Assembly (NCBI GenBank): GCA_036936605.1 | Contig: JAUPFV010000002.1 | Coordinates: forward strand, 315,534,893-315,598,892 | DNA length: 64,000 nucleotides | Direction of reading: 5' to 3' | Origin: Limnanthes douglasii subsp. nivea | Taxonomy: Eukaryota > Streptophyta > Magnoliopsida > Brassicales > Limnanthaceae | Part shown: piece by piece, positions 33,471 through 45,190 of the stretch | How positions within the stretch are numbered: position 1 is the stretch's first letter | Layout of the letters: the number at the start of each line of letters is the position of its first letter | Notes under the pieces: generated by a model | Database searches by the model: none | What the model saw: only the letters and a program-made list of their open reading frames with translations | Told to the model about the DNA's origin: nothing | Position numbers and translations under genes: made by a program

Positions 33471-35858
33471 GTGCCTGAATCAAGCATTCGAAACCTACCA
33501 AGAAATTCTGTCCGAATGAATCCGGATAATCCAGAGCTTCCACCAGCTTTGCTCGAAGTGGTGGAAGAGAATGATGAGTATACTGTCCAAGAGCGTGACA
33601 GGTTAAGGCTTGAGATAGAAGCTCTGAGGGCTGAAAAGGCCAAAATGGGTGTGAAAGAAAAATCCAAGGCATCGGTTGTTCATCACACCGACAACCCTAG
33701 AGAGCCTGAGGCTTCGAAAACTCATGTGAGTACCAAAAAGACACATGCTAGTTCTAAAAAGTCTCACCGGTCCAAGCCTGTGGAGAGCTCTGACTCAAGT
33801 TCAGAATCTTCGGGCAGCTCTTCGGATAGTGAGGGAAATGAAAAATCCTTGTCCTCTAGCAGTGATGAGGGTCGAACCAAGAAAAAGCAAAAGCAGGTTA
33901 AGAAATATTCGAGAAAAATAGATCACCATGGAAGAATGAAAAGGCATATTGGAAAGGGGTCATCTCATAACCGGAGGCATGTAGACCGGATGTTGATGGA
34001 TCCTTTCGCTTTCCACGATGAACCAGGTATCTTTGCAACTCCCAATGAGGATACTGTGTTCAGTCGTGGAAGAAATTGGAGGCAATCTCCACTGTCTTCT
34101 AAAATCCTGTCCGGAAACCTCCCCAAGAGGTTTGACAGTACCAAGATGGAGAAGTACGATGGCAGTACTGATCCGGACAATCATCTGGAGCAATTCAAGA
34201 ACTTCATGATGAACTTTGATGATGATGACAAACTGCTCTGTAGGGCATTCTCCCAATCCTTCACGGGGAGTGCTCTGAAATGGTACAACAGCCTGCCTCA
34301 GGGTTGTATTAAAGACTTTGATACGTTTTGGGTGGCCTTTCGAAGGCAGTTTGTGGAGAGTAAGGAGTTGAAGGGCAATGGAGACACAATAATCCATTGT
34401 GCCCAGGAGCCAAATGAATCATTGAAGGAGTACATAAGTCGTTTTGTGAACACAAAGAATGGGTTGACTGATTGCTTCAAACAGGTGGCAATAGCGTCCC
34501 TAAGACAAGGCTTGAACCCAGGCAACCTGGCTGATTCGGTGACCAGAAAGAAGGCCATGACCTAGGGAGGGTTGCTAAATCAAGTTGGCAAGCAAATAAA
34601 CGTTGATGAAACAAAGAAGACCAGGGTACACAGACAGGTGAGATCCACCCCGGTGGCACCAACTCCAAATCAAAACCAGTCCGGGAATAGAGCAAGAGAA
34701 ACCGGACAGGGGCATGGTAGAGGAAAAGCTCAGTCTCAGCCAGCTGCTCCTGCTCAAAGTTAACAATCCAGAAACAAAAGAGGGTCATGGGTCCAACCGG
34801 AGTGGTTCGCAGAACTTAAAGAAAGCGTGGCCACCATTTTTGATAAAACAAAAGATGAGGTACACTACCGGAGACCGACAACCTTGCAGTCTCCCAAAGA
34901 GCATCGTAACAACTCCTTTTGCCAATACCACAATGATATTGGCCATACCACTGATGATTGCATAGCATTGAAACAGGAGGTACAAAACTTGATTGAAAGG
35001 GGAAAGTTGGGTGCATACGTTAAAAGAAGAGGAGGCAACAGGCCTGACAACACTCACCGGGTTGGTCCAAGTAATGCTGCCCCGGAGGGGGCCATGGTAA
35101 TAGTTGAAAGGTTTGATGTGGAATCTGAATACCTGGATCCTGATCCAACACGAAATAAGGTGGGTGCCATAGAGGAGTATTCCAAGACAGTCTCCGGGCT
35201 CATTAAATTCTTCGAGTCACTGACGATTTTCGGAGGGGACACAATGACTGCTCCTACTGCTTCTTCAAGAAAGAGGTATGTTCATAATTTAGCCTCCCAA
35301 TTAGAAGGAGGCATGACATCCTATCAATCACCAAACTCATTCCCATTCATAGTCTTCGATGAGGATGATTTGAGAGATATTACTGGCCCTCATGAGGATG
35401 CTGTTGTCATAGGAGCATCTATAGGGGGCAATGAGATAAGGCGAATTCTAGTGGATACTGGAAGCTCTGCCAATATCCTTTTTCTAAACACTTACAAGAA
35501 AATGAAAAATCCAGCTGTGATTCAGAAGTCGGACAGATCAATCGTGGGCTTCACGGGCAGCTCAGCCGATGTGATCGGGGAGTTTGAAGAAGAAGTGTTG
35601 TTGGGCAGGGGCCCTTTCAAGAAAATGGTTAGAATACTCTTTATTGTGGTGGATTGTCCCACTTGCTATAATGCTATTCTAGGGAGATCTTGGCTCTCTA
35701 GGATGCATGCAGTGGCTTCGACAGTCCATCAGTGTTTAAATTATGCTGTTCAGGGACAGGTTGGGGTTGTCCGGAGCAGCCAAAAGATTGCAAGAGAGTG
35801 CTATGCCACTGCCTTGGCTCCACGAACGCTGGGGGCAGTCCGTATAAATAATCAATAG
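33471..35858 (+). pseudogene. Element I gag and protease, with in-frame stops
   Basis: One continuous frame interrupted by TAG (34563) and TAA (34761) and ending at TAG (35856). Gag: Ser/Lys-rich N-terminal region (codons about 70-175, with SSDSSSESSGSSSD), then the gag capsid-type domain (KMEKYDGSTDPDNHLEQF to about codon 360). The zinc knuckle (about 34918-34962) reads CQYHNDIGHTTDDC, with His in place of the second Cys. Protease: ILVDTGSSANILF at about 35445-35480 has an intact D-T-G (35454-35462), followed by AILGRSWL. The ATG at 33471 is the first in frame after the primer site. The product would form and process the virus-like particle in the cytoplasm. Confidence 0.9.
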
Positions 35859-38800
35859 CAGTTTGAGGGCCTTTCTGGGGGTGAGGGTGAAATTGATGAC
35901 CCCAGAGAGACCCCTGGAGTGTTAATTCCGATTGAGGAGGTTGAAACGCACTGCTTGGAAGAAGGAAAAAGTGTCAAGATAAGGTCCAAAATGCCACCAA
36001 TGTTGAAAAAAGAGATGTTGAAATTCTTGAAAGACCATCAGCACGTTTTTGCTTGGTGCAATGCTGATGTTACTGGAGTTCCATCATAGGTGATTTCCCA
36101 TCACCTATCTGTCCGGAGGGATGTGGCACCAGTGGTACAAAAGAGGAGAGCTTTCTCAAAAGAAAAGGCTGATGTCGTAGTGCAAGAGGTTGACAGACTC
36201 ACAAAGATGGGGCATATTAAAGAATCTCAATACCCTTTGTGGACTGCCAATCCTGTCTTGGTGAAAAAGAAGAATGGCAAATGGCGTATGTGTATTGACT
36301 TCACAGACCTCAATAGAGCTTGCCCAAAAGATTTGTATCCGGTCCCCCGGATAGATCAGTTAGTAGACTCTACTTCTGGGAACAAGCTGCTCTCCTTCAT
36401 GGATGCCTTCTCCGGGTATAATCAGATCCAAGTAGATCCAAAAGATCAAGAGCACACCACGTTTGTCACTGATAGGGGTCTACATTGCTACAAGGTGATG
36501 CCTTTTGGCTTGAAAAATGTTGGGGCTACTTATCAAAGGTTAGTTAACAAGGAATTTGCTAATCAAATTGGAAGAAATATGGAGGTTTATATGGACGATA
36601 TGATGGTAAAAAGTGTGGATGAGCAGTTACACTTGTCCGACCTCCAAGAAACTTTTGCTAACTTAGCAAAGGTGAATTTAAAATTAAACCCTGAAAAGTG
36701 TGTGTTCGGAGTGCAGTCCGGGAAATTCTTAGGGTACATCATAAGTGAGCATGGAATACAGCCCGACCCGGACCAACTCAATGCCTTATTCCAGATGGAG
36801 CCTCCTCGAAACATTAAAGAAGTACAGCGACTAACGGGGAGATTGGCTGCCTTGAACAGATTCATCTCCAAGTCTTCGGACAGGTGTGCTCCATTCTTTC
36901 AAACCTTGAAGGGTGCAAAGGGGTTTGAATGGACACCACAGTGTGATGAAGCATTCAATGAAATCAAGAAACATCTTTCCTCTCCCAAAACTTTGTTCAA
37001 ACCGGTTGATGTGGAGACTCTCTTTGTGTATCTGGCTGTTTCAAGTTGTGCCATCAGTGCAGTATTAGTAAGAGAGGTCGATGGGCATCCTCACCCAGTG
37101 TACTACATCAGCAAAAGCTTGATTGATGCTGAAAGGCGTTACTTGAAATTCGAAAAACTGGCATTAGCCTTGGTGATAGCTGCAAGAAAAATGAGGCCCT
37201 ATTTCCAGGCTCATCCTATCGTTCTCCGGACATCTTTCCCTTTAAAGAATGTCCTTCAAAAAGCAGACATTTCAAGCAGAATGACAAAGTGGTCAGTAGA
37301 GTTGGGGGACTTCGACATAGACTTTGCTCCCCGGACAGCAGTAAAAGCCCAAGTTGTGGCTGATTTTCTGGTTGAATTCCATTCTGATAGGGATTCAGAG
37401 CAACCTACTGATTCAAAAGACAAGAAAGTGTGGATTGTCCGAACAGACGGAGGATCTAGTACCATGGGATCTGGGGCAGGAATATGTCTCACTTCCCCCT
37501 ACGGGGACAACATGTACCAAGCTATTTGTTTTGCTTTCAGGGCATCCAATAATGAGTCCGAGTACGAAGCAGCCATAGCTGGGTTAAAGTTGGCCTATAT
37601 CTGTGGAGCTAAAAGGGTCAAGCTACTAAGTGACTCCCAGTTGCTTATCCACCATGCCTTGGGCCTATCAGAGGCTAGAAAGGAGCAATTGGTCAAGTAT
37701 TTACTCCTCCTAAAAAATGAAGCGTTAAAGTTTAAGGCTGTTGTCTATGAGCACATCCCCCGGGCAGAAAATGAGCTAGCAGATTCATTGGCAACAATAG
37801 CATATACGGAGTCCTACCCATGGATCCATGTGCTTGAAAGCCCTTCTATTGAACTTGGTGAGGGTGAAAAAGAGGAAGTCTTTGAAATACAAGTGAGTCG
37901 GCCTCAGGACTGGAGGTCTCCTCTTATGCAATATCTGTCCGATGGTATTGTGCCCTTAGATAAATCACAAGCCAGAATGTTGAAACACAGGGCTCGTGGT
38001 TTCATTATGTTAAGAGAAGTCTTGTACAAAAAGTCCTATAGAAAACCTCTCCTACGTTGTTTAGGGGATCATGAGTCACAAATGGTTCTCTCCGAATTGC
38101 ATGATGGTGAGGGATCAGCCCATTGTGGATTTAGAGCTTTGACAAGAAGAGTGTTACTCTCCGGATACTATTGGCCATCAATCATGAAAGATGCTAAGGA
38201 GCTGGTGAGAAGGTGTGACCCATGCCAGAGGTACAGCAATGAAATTCATGTACCAGCCATTCCCTTGGAGTCAATTTCTGAGCCCATCCCTTTTGCTCGA
38301 TGGGGATTGGACTTGGTTGGGCCTCTCCCTGTGGCATTCGGAGGGCGTAAAACCATAATTGTGGCCATTGACTACTTCTCAAAGTGGGTAGAAGCAGCTC
38401 CTCTGGCAGGGACAACCTCGAAAGCTGTCATAAAATTCATTCTGTCCAACATATGTTGCAGATTCGGTGTCCCACAGAAGATAACGACAGACAATGGGCC
38501 ACAGTTTGACAACAGAGAAATGGAAAGCTTTTGTGCCTCAAGGAGTATTCAGCACTACTTTTCTTCACCTTTTCACCCTCAAGCCAATGGGCAAGTTGAA
38601 GTGGCTAATAGAACAATACTGTCCGGTTTAAAGAAAAAATTGGAAGGGGCTGCTGGGAAGTGGCCTAGTTATCTATAAGAAGTCTTGTGGGCCTACCGGA
38701 CAACACCTGGGGCTGCAACACAAGAATCCCCCTTTGCCTTGGTCTATGGAATGGATGCAGTAGCCCCCATAGAGAAGACACTCCCTTCTTTTCGTCTTCA

Positions 38801-39146
38801 TAACTTCTCCGGACATGCTAATGAGATGGCAATTAGAAATCAGCTCGATTTGATCGAAGAAAAACGGGTTAAAGCTCATCTTAGAATTGCACACTATCAG
38901 GGCTTTATGAGAAACAGGTTTGCTTCTAAAGTTAAAAGGAGAGATTTTCAACCAGGAGATAAAGTATTAAGGAAAGTTTTCTTGCATACTAAGGAAAAGC
39001 TCTTCGGAAAGCTGGCCCCAACTTGGGAGGGTCCGTATACTGTGATTGAAAGAATCAAGCCTAGGACTTATTGGTTGGAAGACAAAGATGGCAGGGTTTT
39101 AACTCACCCTTGGAATATTGAACACCTTCGAATGTACTTGGAATAA
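35859..39146 (+). pseudogene. Element I pol: RT, dual RNase H, integrase
   Basis: Continues in the gag frame; broken by TAG (36087) and TAA (38676), stop at 39144. RT: WRMCIDFTDLNRACPKD, FMDAFSGYNQIQVD, MPFGLKNVGATYQR and catalytic YMDD at 36588-36599. Gypsy RNase H follows (VREVDGHPHPVYYISKS). Then the archaeal-type RNase H (VWIVRTDGGSSTMGSG at about 37430, NNESEYEAAIAGLKLA, LLSDSQLL). Integrase: H-H-C-C finger at about 38090-38240 (HDGEGSAHCGF, CDPCQRYS), core with IVAIDYFSKWVEA, ITTDNGPQFDN and a conserved E in HPQANGQVEVANRT. The C-terminal part after the last stop includes VLWAYRTTPGA and WEGPYTVIERI. Apart from the stops no lesion is visible. Confidence 0.93.
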
Positions 39147-39607
39147 CACCTGTGTAAATATTTACTTGTTTAAACATCCATGTAAATATTTGGGGGCATA
39201 CCTTCCCCTCTTCGGTGGCACGGAGAGCTTTCAATAAAATATGGTGCCTTCTTCGAAATTCTCTAAGTATTTTCAAAATTTTATCTCTTATCATACTACC
39301 CGGACTAAAAGATCTAAGGGCTATTTAAATTCTAGCCGGAGAGTCTTAATACTCTCACAATACAATAAAACTACTTAAACTCTAGCTATTTAAACAAATA
39401 ATGAAAGAAGATGATGGTTGAGCAAAATAAAAATATTCATTCAACAACTTAAAATTGCCTTGGCCTTCCAAGGACTTTTTGAACAAGTTTGGGCATAGTA
39501 CAAAAAATCTGTCCGAATAATACGGACACCATCACAAAAAGAGTGCCTTGGCCTTCCAAGGACTTTAGTTCAAATAAAAGATAAACAGAATAAATTATAA
39601 TTTAAGG
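39147..39607. other. Convergent spacer of element I
   Basis: Pol (plus) and the antisense gene (minus) end on either side. Holds two copies of TGCCTTGGCCTTCCAAGGAC (39456-39478 and 39544-39566), each containing the near-palindrome CCTTGGCCTTCCAAGG, 88 bp apart. These could affect 3'-end formation of the two convergent transcripts; this is inference. AATAAA occurs at 39233 on plus. Confidence 0.55.
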
Positions 39608-42580
39608 TTAAGCCTTTGAAGATGGCTCGCCCTCATCTGCTTTCTTGCCCTTGATGTCGCTCTTCTCTTCGACTATCTTCTTGCCCTTGGGATCAATCTC
39701 TTCTTCACCTGGGCTCTCTCCGGTTTCCTCTTCATTATCAGACGAGGACTCACTGGAATATCCCTCGTCAACCATAGTATAATATGGAAGGTCGTCATCA
39801 TCCACATAGCGCCATAAGCTCCCCAGTCTCCTCTTCGGGAATTTTTCGTGAAATAGGAGAACCATATCAGACTTCACCCTTTGAATCATTAGCTCCTCGC
39901 TTTGTATCATCTCCCTAGCATAGGCGTTGATCTTGGCCTTGATTGTGGCCTCTTGGTCCCTCACCAAAGCAGCCTTCTCTTCACCATCCTGAGTCACTGC
40001 ATTCTCTAAAGCGATTTTGTCAGTAGTCAGGTTAGTGATGAGCTTCTCCTTGGCTGCAGTTTCTCCCCTTGAGATTGTCAGGTCCTTCTCCAGTCCGGAC
40101 AGCTTATCCTGAAGATCTTTTATGGTTTCTTCTAGGGTGGCAACTTTTGTGTTGCTTTCATTTTGCTTCTTCTTCAGCTCATCATTTGCCTCTTTAAGCA
40201 AGTCAGCATTGGTGGTGGCAGTACGGAGGTCTCCGGATAGCTTTTCTTTATCAGACTTGAGGTGTTTGATAGTGTCTGCTTGACTCTGGACTTGCCTTTC
40301 CAATGTGAGCACTGGCTGTACATTGCTAAGTAGAGAATGGGCTATAATATCCTTCTCGCTAGAAACCATGAAAGTCTTACCGTTAAAATTGACCGTGTTG
40401 GAGCTACTCGGAGGGATATAGGGCCCTGCGAACTCGTCTCTGGGCAGGCCAAGAAAATATTCACCAAGTCCACCCAGACCGGTGATGTCCATTTCATCCA
40501 AGTTAAGCTCCCCCCCCCCCCTCAACTTCATTTGTATGGAATTCCTTTGGAATCTCTTCTTGAAATTCCCTTGGGATCTCTTCGGCCAGTGTCGGGTCAG
40601 TAGGGAAAGAGCGCTCCGGATCCCGGAGAGCAAGCTCATCTCCTTGGGAAGTCTTTTTCTTCTTGGCTTCCCTATCAACACTTTCACCTGCTTGCTTGCG
40701 AGTCCTCTTGGATGCCCTTGGAGGTTTTGGGAGGTTTACTTCATGCTTTTCGCTCTCCTGCTCCACCACTTGAAAAAGGGCTGCATCAATTTGAACTTGT
40801 GTTGGCCCCTCTGGATCTGTTGGGGCATCCTTCTCAGTATCACCTGCCACCTTCTTGCCTTTTCTTCTGCCCTTTATTTTGCTTGGGGCTTTGGCCCGAG
40901 CAGGCAGGTAGAGTGTCCCATCCAGCTCGTGGGACCTTCTCAGCACAATGTCTTCATCAGGTTGGGTGGCAAGCTCTTCCCAAGATAGGTCTCTCCGACC
41001 TGTTGTGTTCCACAGGTGGGACCTTGCTAGGTTTCCAGTGGTGAAGGCCTTGTGGAAACGGTTCTCCCAGTTCTCTGCAGCCCATGCATTAATTTTGCCA
41101 CAGGTAGTCTGTCCGGCCTTCAGGTAGTCCCCGAACTTCTTTGGCAGCTCTGTTAAAACAAAAGAGAAATTGGTTAGTGCAAACTTAATTTAAAAAAAAA
41201 GAGAAAAGAGAGATTCGAACAGAAACTTGAAGTAAAAAACTTACAGTCACTCCTCCATCTACTCCTGAGAAGGCTTGGATTCTCTCCAGCCTTGATTTTC
41301 TTGCCGTTTTCCCACGAGCCACTGACAAACAAGAATTGGCTCCTCCATTTGCTCTCTGACTCCAGGAGATCGTCAACAGCTTTGAGATCGTTCCCCATGT
41401 TGAAATGGTAGAAGGGGAACTGATGATGCTTGCACAGGTTGGCCACTGCAGCGAACTCTTCCATAGGAAGAGGGATCCCTGATAGCCTAGATGCCATTAT
41501 GCATGACATCAAGGTGAACCAACCATTGGGGCTTAACTGTGATGGGCAGAGTTTGACCAAGTGAAAGTAGCGCACTATCTCCGGGTCCAGTGGGAACCTG
41601 AGTCCCCAGTTGAATAGCTCCGTAAAGAAGATTATTTCATTCTTTTTACAATCCATCGGGGTCTCCGGATCGATGGGAATCCTTATCTTTACGTTCTCAG
41701 GGATCCCCCACTTTGTGCGCAATCTACCCAGATCTGAAGTATGGATGAACGCATACTTGGTCTTCAGCAAGGCCAAGAGGTATTTGAACTCAACTTTGTG
41801 GAAGCACGGCCCCACTCTTCCCTCAAGGCTCTCCGGCAGGTCCGAGCGCCTCAGATACAAATTTTCCTTCCCCTTTTTTGCAGCAGCAGGAGTGGTATCA
41901 GCCTGTCCGGAGGACTCGGACTCAAAGGGGACCTCTTCAGTAGAGTCCTCCATTCTCTCCTCCATAATTGTTGGAGGGACTTCTGTGGAAGTGGTTTGGG
42001 GAGGATTAGTGCTTGGCATAGCCTGCCCTCTGGACTGTTGCCTCACCTCGAGTTGAGTTTCTGAGGCAGAAGATTCTTTGGGGGGTGCCGGGTTGCTGGC
42101 CTCCGGACCGGACAGCCTCTCTCGGGGAGCTCTAAAGGGCACTCCAGACCCAGAGTCGCTATTTTTTGTTCCCGATTTAGAGGGAGTGTTTTTGGAAGTT
42201 AGCCCCTTGACTAACCGGCTTGGCCTCTTGATGACTAATTTATCCGGAGAATGGTCAGAGTCAGACCCCATGGCAATAAAAGACGATTTTTTCCTAACAC
42301 TTGTAGCAGTAACTCCCGGTTCAACAGCAGGGATTGACTCCTGAACTGAGGAGCCAGATACTATGGGAGAAAGGGTAGATTGAAAGAGCTTTCTAGGATT
42401 GGTACCTTTGGAAGAAGATGAGCCCCTATCAGACTCTGCAACAGAGGAGGCTGGTTTCTCAGCAGGCGACGATGGTAGCCCTGCTGCTAATCGTTTCTCC
42501 TTCTCGACCCTTTGTGCTTTCTCCAACTCCGAAAGATTGAGCCAACCGCCTTTGATCAAAGCTGTTCTTGCTGTAAACAT
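39608..42580 (-). pseudogene. Element I antisense gene (PF04195-like domain, coiled coil, acidic tail)
   Basis: Opposite to gag-pol. Exon 1 (42580-41245) encodes about 447 residues: a basic/Ser-Pro-rich N-terminus, then (residues about 318-447) WGLRFPLDPEIVRYF, LCPSQLSPNGWFTL and KWRSQFLFVSGSWE, resembling Pfam PF04195 'putative gypsy type transposon'. An intron (41244-41150) follows, then exon 2: KKFGDYLKAG, RRDLSWEELATQPDED and basic patches (KIKGRRKGKK). After a 12-nt G run (40510-40521), which shifts the frame, LDEMDITGLGGLGEYF is followed by a coiled coil of about 150 residues (40300-39860), an acidic stretch (SSESSSDNEEETGESPGEEE) and KGKK repeats. Splicing at the canonical sites puts TAG at the junction, and with the G-run shift this copy looks inactive. 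An acceptor-like TTTATGTTTACAG at 42574-42586 hints at an upstream exon. Extra ORFs in this position are known in Tat elements; the function is unknown. Confidence 0.75.
41150..41244 (-). other. Conserved intron of the antisense gene (element I)
   Basis: 95 bp on minus: donor GTAAGT after codons SRWRSD, T-rich interior, acceptor TTTTAACAG before AGCTGCCAAAG. Same position and phase 1 as the element II intron (10422-10504). In this copy the junction codon becomes TAG, which points to a point change in the last exon-1 base or to another acceptor. Confidence 0.6.
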
Positions 42581-43003
42581 AAAACAGCCAAGGAAATTTT
42601 CGTTTTAGAGAGATAAAGCTCTGGATGAAAATGCAGAGTGAAATTTGAAAGAGATAGTGAGACAGTGAAAAATGAATGAGAATTTATAGTAAATGTGAAA
42701 AAAAGGAGTTGATTCCTAGGAGAATCCGAAAAGTTGGGCAATGATTAAAAGACGGCGCTGATGTCATTATTGTCAATTAAAGAGGTAACTTGTTAAAGAA
42801 GGTGGTGCGAAATTTAAGGTGAAAAAACGGCTGGAGTGACCAATCAGGGAGTGACACGTGTCCCATTAACTCTGGCAAAAACCGTTTGGAATTCGTAACA
42901 TTTGACCTATCTGGGTATACCCATAACTCTCTTCGAATTAAGAACCACTTCCTGTAATCGGACAGTTTTTTAGTTCTTTGACAAAGACACTTGCTCAAAC
43001 ACC

Positions 43004-43018
43004 TAAAAAAGGGGCTCC
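43004..43018 (+). other. Element I polypurine tract
   Basis: TAAAAAAGGGGCTCC directly before the TGATGAG start of the 3' LTR; primer for plus-strand DNA synthesis. Confidence 0.75.
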
Positions 43019-43496
43019 TGATGAGTCCGAATCCAGGACATCTCCCCGGACGGGCAGGTCAGTGTAAATTCTCTCCGAATACCGGACAGATCATTTGTAC
43101 CGGACAGATCATTTGGACCAGACAGGTCACTTCGAAACAAAGTGAGCCTAAGGCTGTTCGAACTATGACAAAAGTACTAAAAAACCTAAACACTTCCTGA
43201 CTAAGCTACCTGTCCTCCTGCTTAGAACTCATGGGTCTTTAAACATGACCCGGGTCCATTAAACTTGACCCGAAAGCCCATAAGGGCCCAAACATCACAC
43301 TATAAATACTCAACCACCAGCATTAACTTCTGGTAATGAAAATTAACTGCGACCAAGCTGCTTAATTATCTCTCCACCGATAAACACCCTTACACCACCT
43401 TGAAACACCCTTACACCACCGTTAAACACCCTTACACCACCTTGAAACTCCACTTAAAATTACTAGCCTACCCTCGGGCTATTTTTATCCACAACA
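43019..43496 (+). repeat. Element I 3' LTR
   Basis: 478 bp; differs from the 5' LTR by six substitutions and no indel (98.7% identity). The tandem 18-bp (43082-43135) and 21-bp units and the TATAAATA box are retained. Confidence 0.95.
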
Positions 43497-43501
43497 GATT
43501 T

Positions 43502-44482
43502 AACACCGATAGACATCACTCAGTCAACAGACAAGGTAATTTAATCTTGTCTTTTAGTTTTACATTCATGTAACTTGAAAATCCGGGCTAAAAAAAACTA
43601 TTTCGAAAATTTCAATTTGTGTAGATTATATTCCAGCACATCTAATTCATAAGCAGCATATCAGAATCAGGTGGTTAAAAAAACCATCTAATTTCTAGCC
43701 ATCATCTTGGAATTAGGTGCTTTAAAAACATATAATTCCTACCCAGCATCTCGGAAGTAGGTGCTTTCAAAAAACACATCTAATTCTGAGCCAACATCTC
43801 AGAATTATATGTTTTTTTAATAAAAAAACCACCTAATTCTAAGATATTGGCTCGGAAATAGATGCATTTCTCATGTAACTCGATTTTTAAAAAATCAAGT
43901 TCCCGGAATTCGATATCCAAACCCATAATTGTTTAAAAAATAAAATTCATTTTTAGGTTGCTTCAAGTGGTGGCTAGTTTTTTTATGGATTAGAAGAGAG
44001 GAGTTGAGTAGAATTTTAACTTGAAAGTTGTGTACGTAGATAAGATTTATGGTGGTTTGGGTTTATGAATGGATTGATAGTGGGTATAAATTAATTGATT
44101 GGATCTCTGGAAAACAATTAAGATGAATATGATGGTTGGTGATGGTTGGATAAATAATAAAGAAAATAGATATTGTGTGTGACGTAAAATCAAAAAAAGA
44201 ATTAGATATTTTTTTATATTTTAAAAAATATAAGAAAATAATAGATTTTACCAAAAGAATAGCTTCACCAAACAAAATATCTACTGATTTTTCCACTTGC
44301 ATAACAACTTTATACATGTATGCTGTTATTACAAACAATAGCAAATATTATATTTGAATATACATGTATTATGTATAAAGGGAACATCTATTATTTTAAT
44401 AGTTTACTAAAAGAATTTCAACGCATCCCAATGTCACGAAGGTAAAAGCTCAGTTTCTTAACCACTTATTTTTTGCAGATTA
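43502..44482. other. Non-coding; semi-palindromic repeats
   Basis: 43635-43865 holds about five variants of CATCTAATTC(T)AGCC / (A)GCATCTCGGAATTAGGTG, alternately direct and inverted, separated by A-rich linkers. It looks like the end of a foldback or CACTA-like element, but no family could be named. The remainder is AT-rich without recognised content. Confidence 0.45.
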
Positions 44483-45190
44483 CTTAACTTAGTTTTTACT
44501 AGTCTTTTGTTTTGACAATTTGGATATGGTTTTGTTGCAGTTAAGTTTTTGACAATGTATGTGCATTTATGATACTGAATACTGAATTCTAGATCTACTA
44601 CAACAGAGTTTGATAAATATTTTATACTGAGTTTCGGTCATTTACTAGAAGAATGTGGGTAATACAAATGTTTATGGAACCACCAGCATAGTCCGTCTCA
44701 GAAATATCTTCCGTGTATCTGACCTCAATATAAATGGCTTATGGCAATGGCCATCCAATTCCAGAGCTCAGAACAGACATCTTTTCTCTCACTTGGCTGA
44801 AATTCGATCAGCCCTCTCTAATTTCCCACCCTCCTGCAACGCGGAAGACATCTTCCTCTGGACTCCAAATAAGTCAAAACCCACCTTAACCATCAGCAGC
44901 ACGTACGACGCCATCAGGCCCTCGAGTACCAAAATGCACTGGGGTCCTCTCATCTGGAATAAATTCTCAATACCGCGACACTCTTTCATCTCTTGGATGG
45001 CTATCCAAAACAAGCTATCCACTCGGGATAAGCTCATTAGTTGGGGCCTAAACACTCCTCCAGATTGTGTTTTGTGCTCTAAAAACTTGGAGACTCTCGA
45101 TCACATCATTATCTTCTGTCCCTTCTCCTCTAGCATCTGGGACAATATCTGCAGGAAACTACAAATTCCCACATCTCCCCCAACCTGGAA
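44483..45190 (+). pseudogene. LINE fragment with zf-RVT-like domain (duplicated block, copy 2)
   Basis: The first 390 bp duplicate 27205-27578. The open frame 44655-45197 encodes SIVRLRNIFRVSDLN, TISSTYDAIRPSS, then WNKFSIPRHSFISWMAIQNK, STRDKLISWGLN, PPDCVLCSKNLETLDHI and CPFSSSIWDNI. This is the zf-RVT-like C-terminal domain of plant L1 LINE ORF2 with its Cys/His residues. 180 codons are intact, so it is younger than the LINE at 16890-20470. It ends at TGATTAG, where element III may begin. Confidence 0.8.

Larger units (their letters stand above)
32960..43501 (+). mobile_element. Element I: nearly full-length Tat/Retand-type gypsy retrotransposon
   Basis: 10,532 bp (32965-43496) flanked by the perfect 5-bp duplication GATTT (32960-32964, 43497-43501). 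LTRs of 478 bp each differ at 6 positions. Order: LTR, primer site, gag-pro-pol (33471-39146, one frame), convergent spacer, antisense gene (42580 to 39608), polypurine tract, LTR. Dual RNase H and the extra antisense gene place it in the Tat lineage, Retand type. Five in-frame stops in gag-pol make this copy non-autonomous. It is the youngest element in the window. Confidence 0.93.

Noticed and set aside
33409..33672. Minus-strand frames over the element I gag start
   Set aside because: Shadow frames of the gag coding sequence and LTR end.
40337..42608. Several plus-strand frames of 60-168 codons in the 3' part of element I
   Set aside because: They are opposite-strand shadows of the antisense gene; composition and lack of motifs argue against coding.
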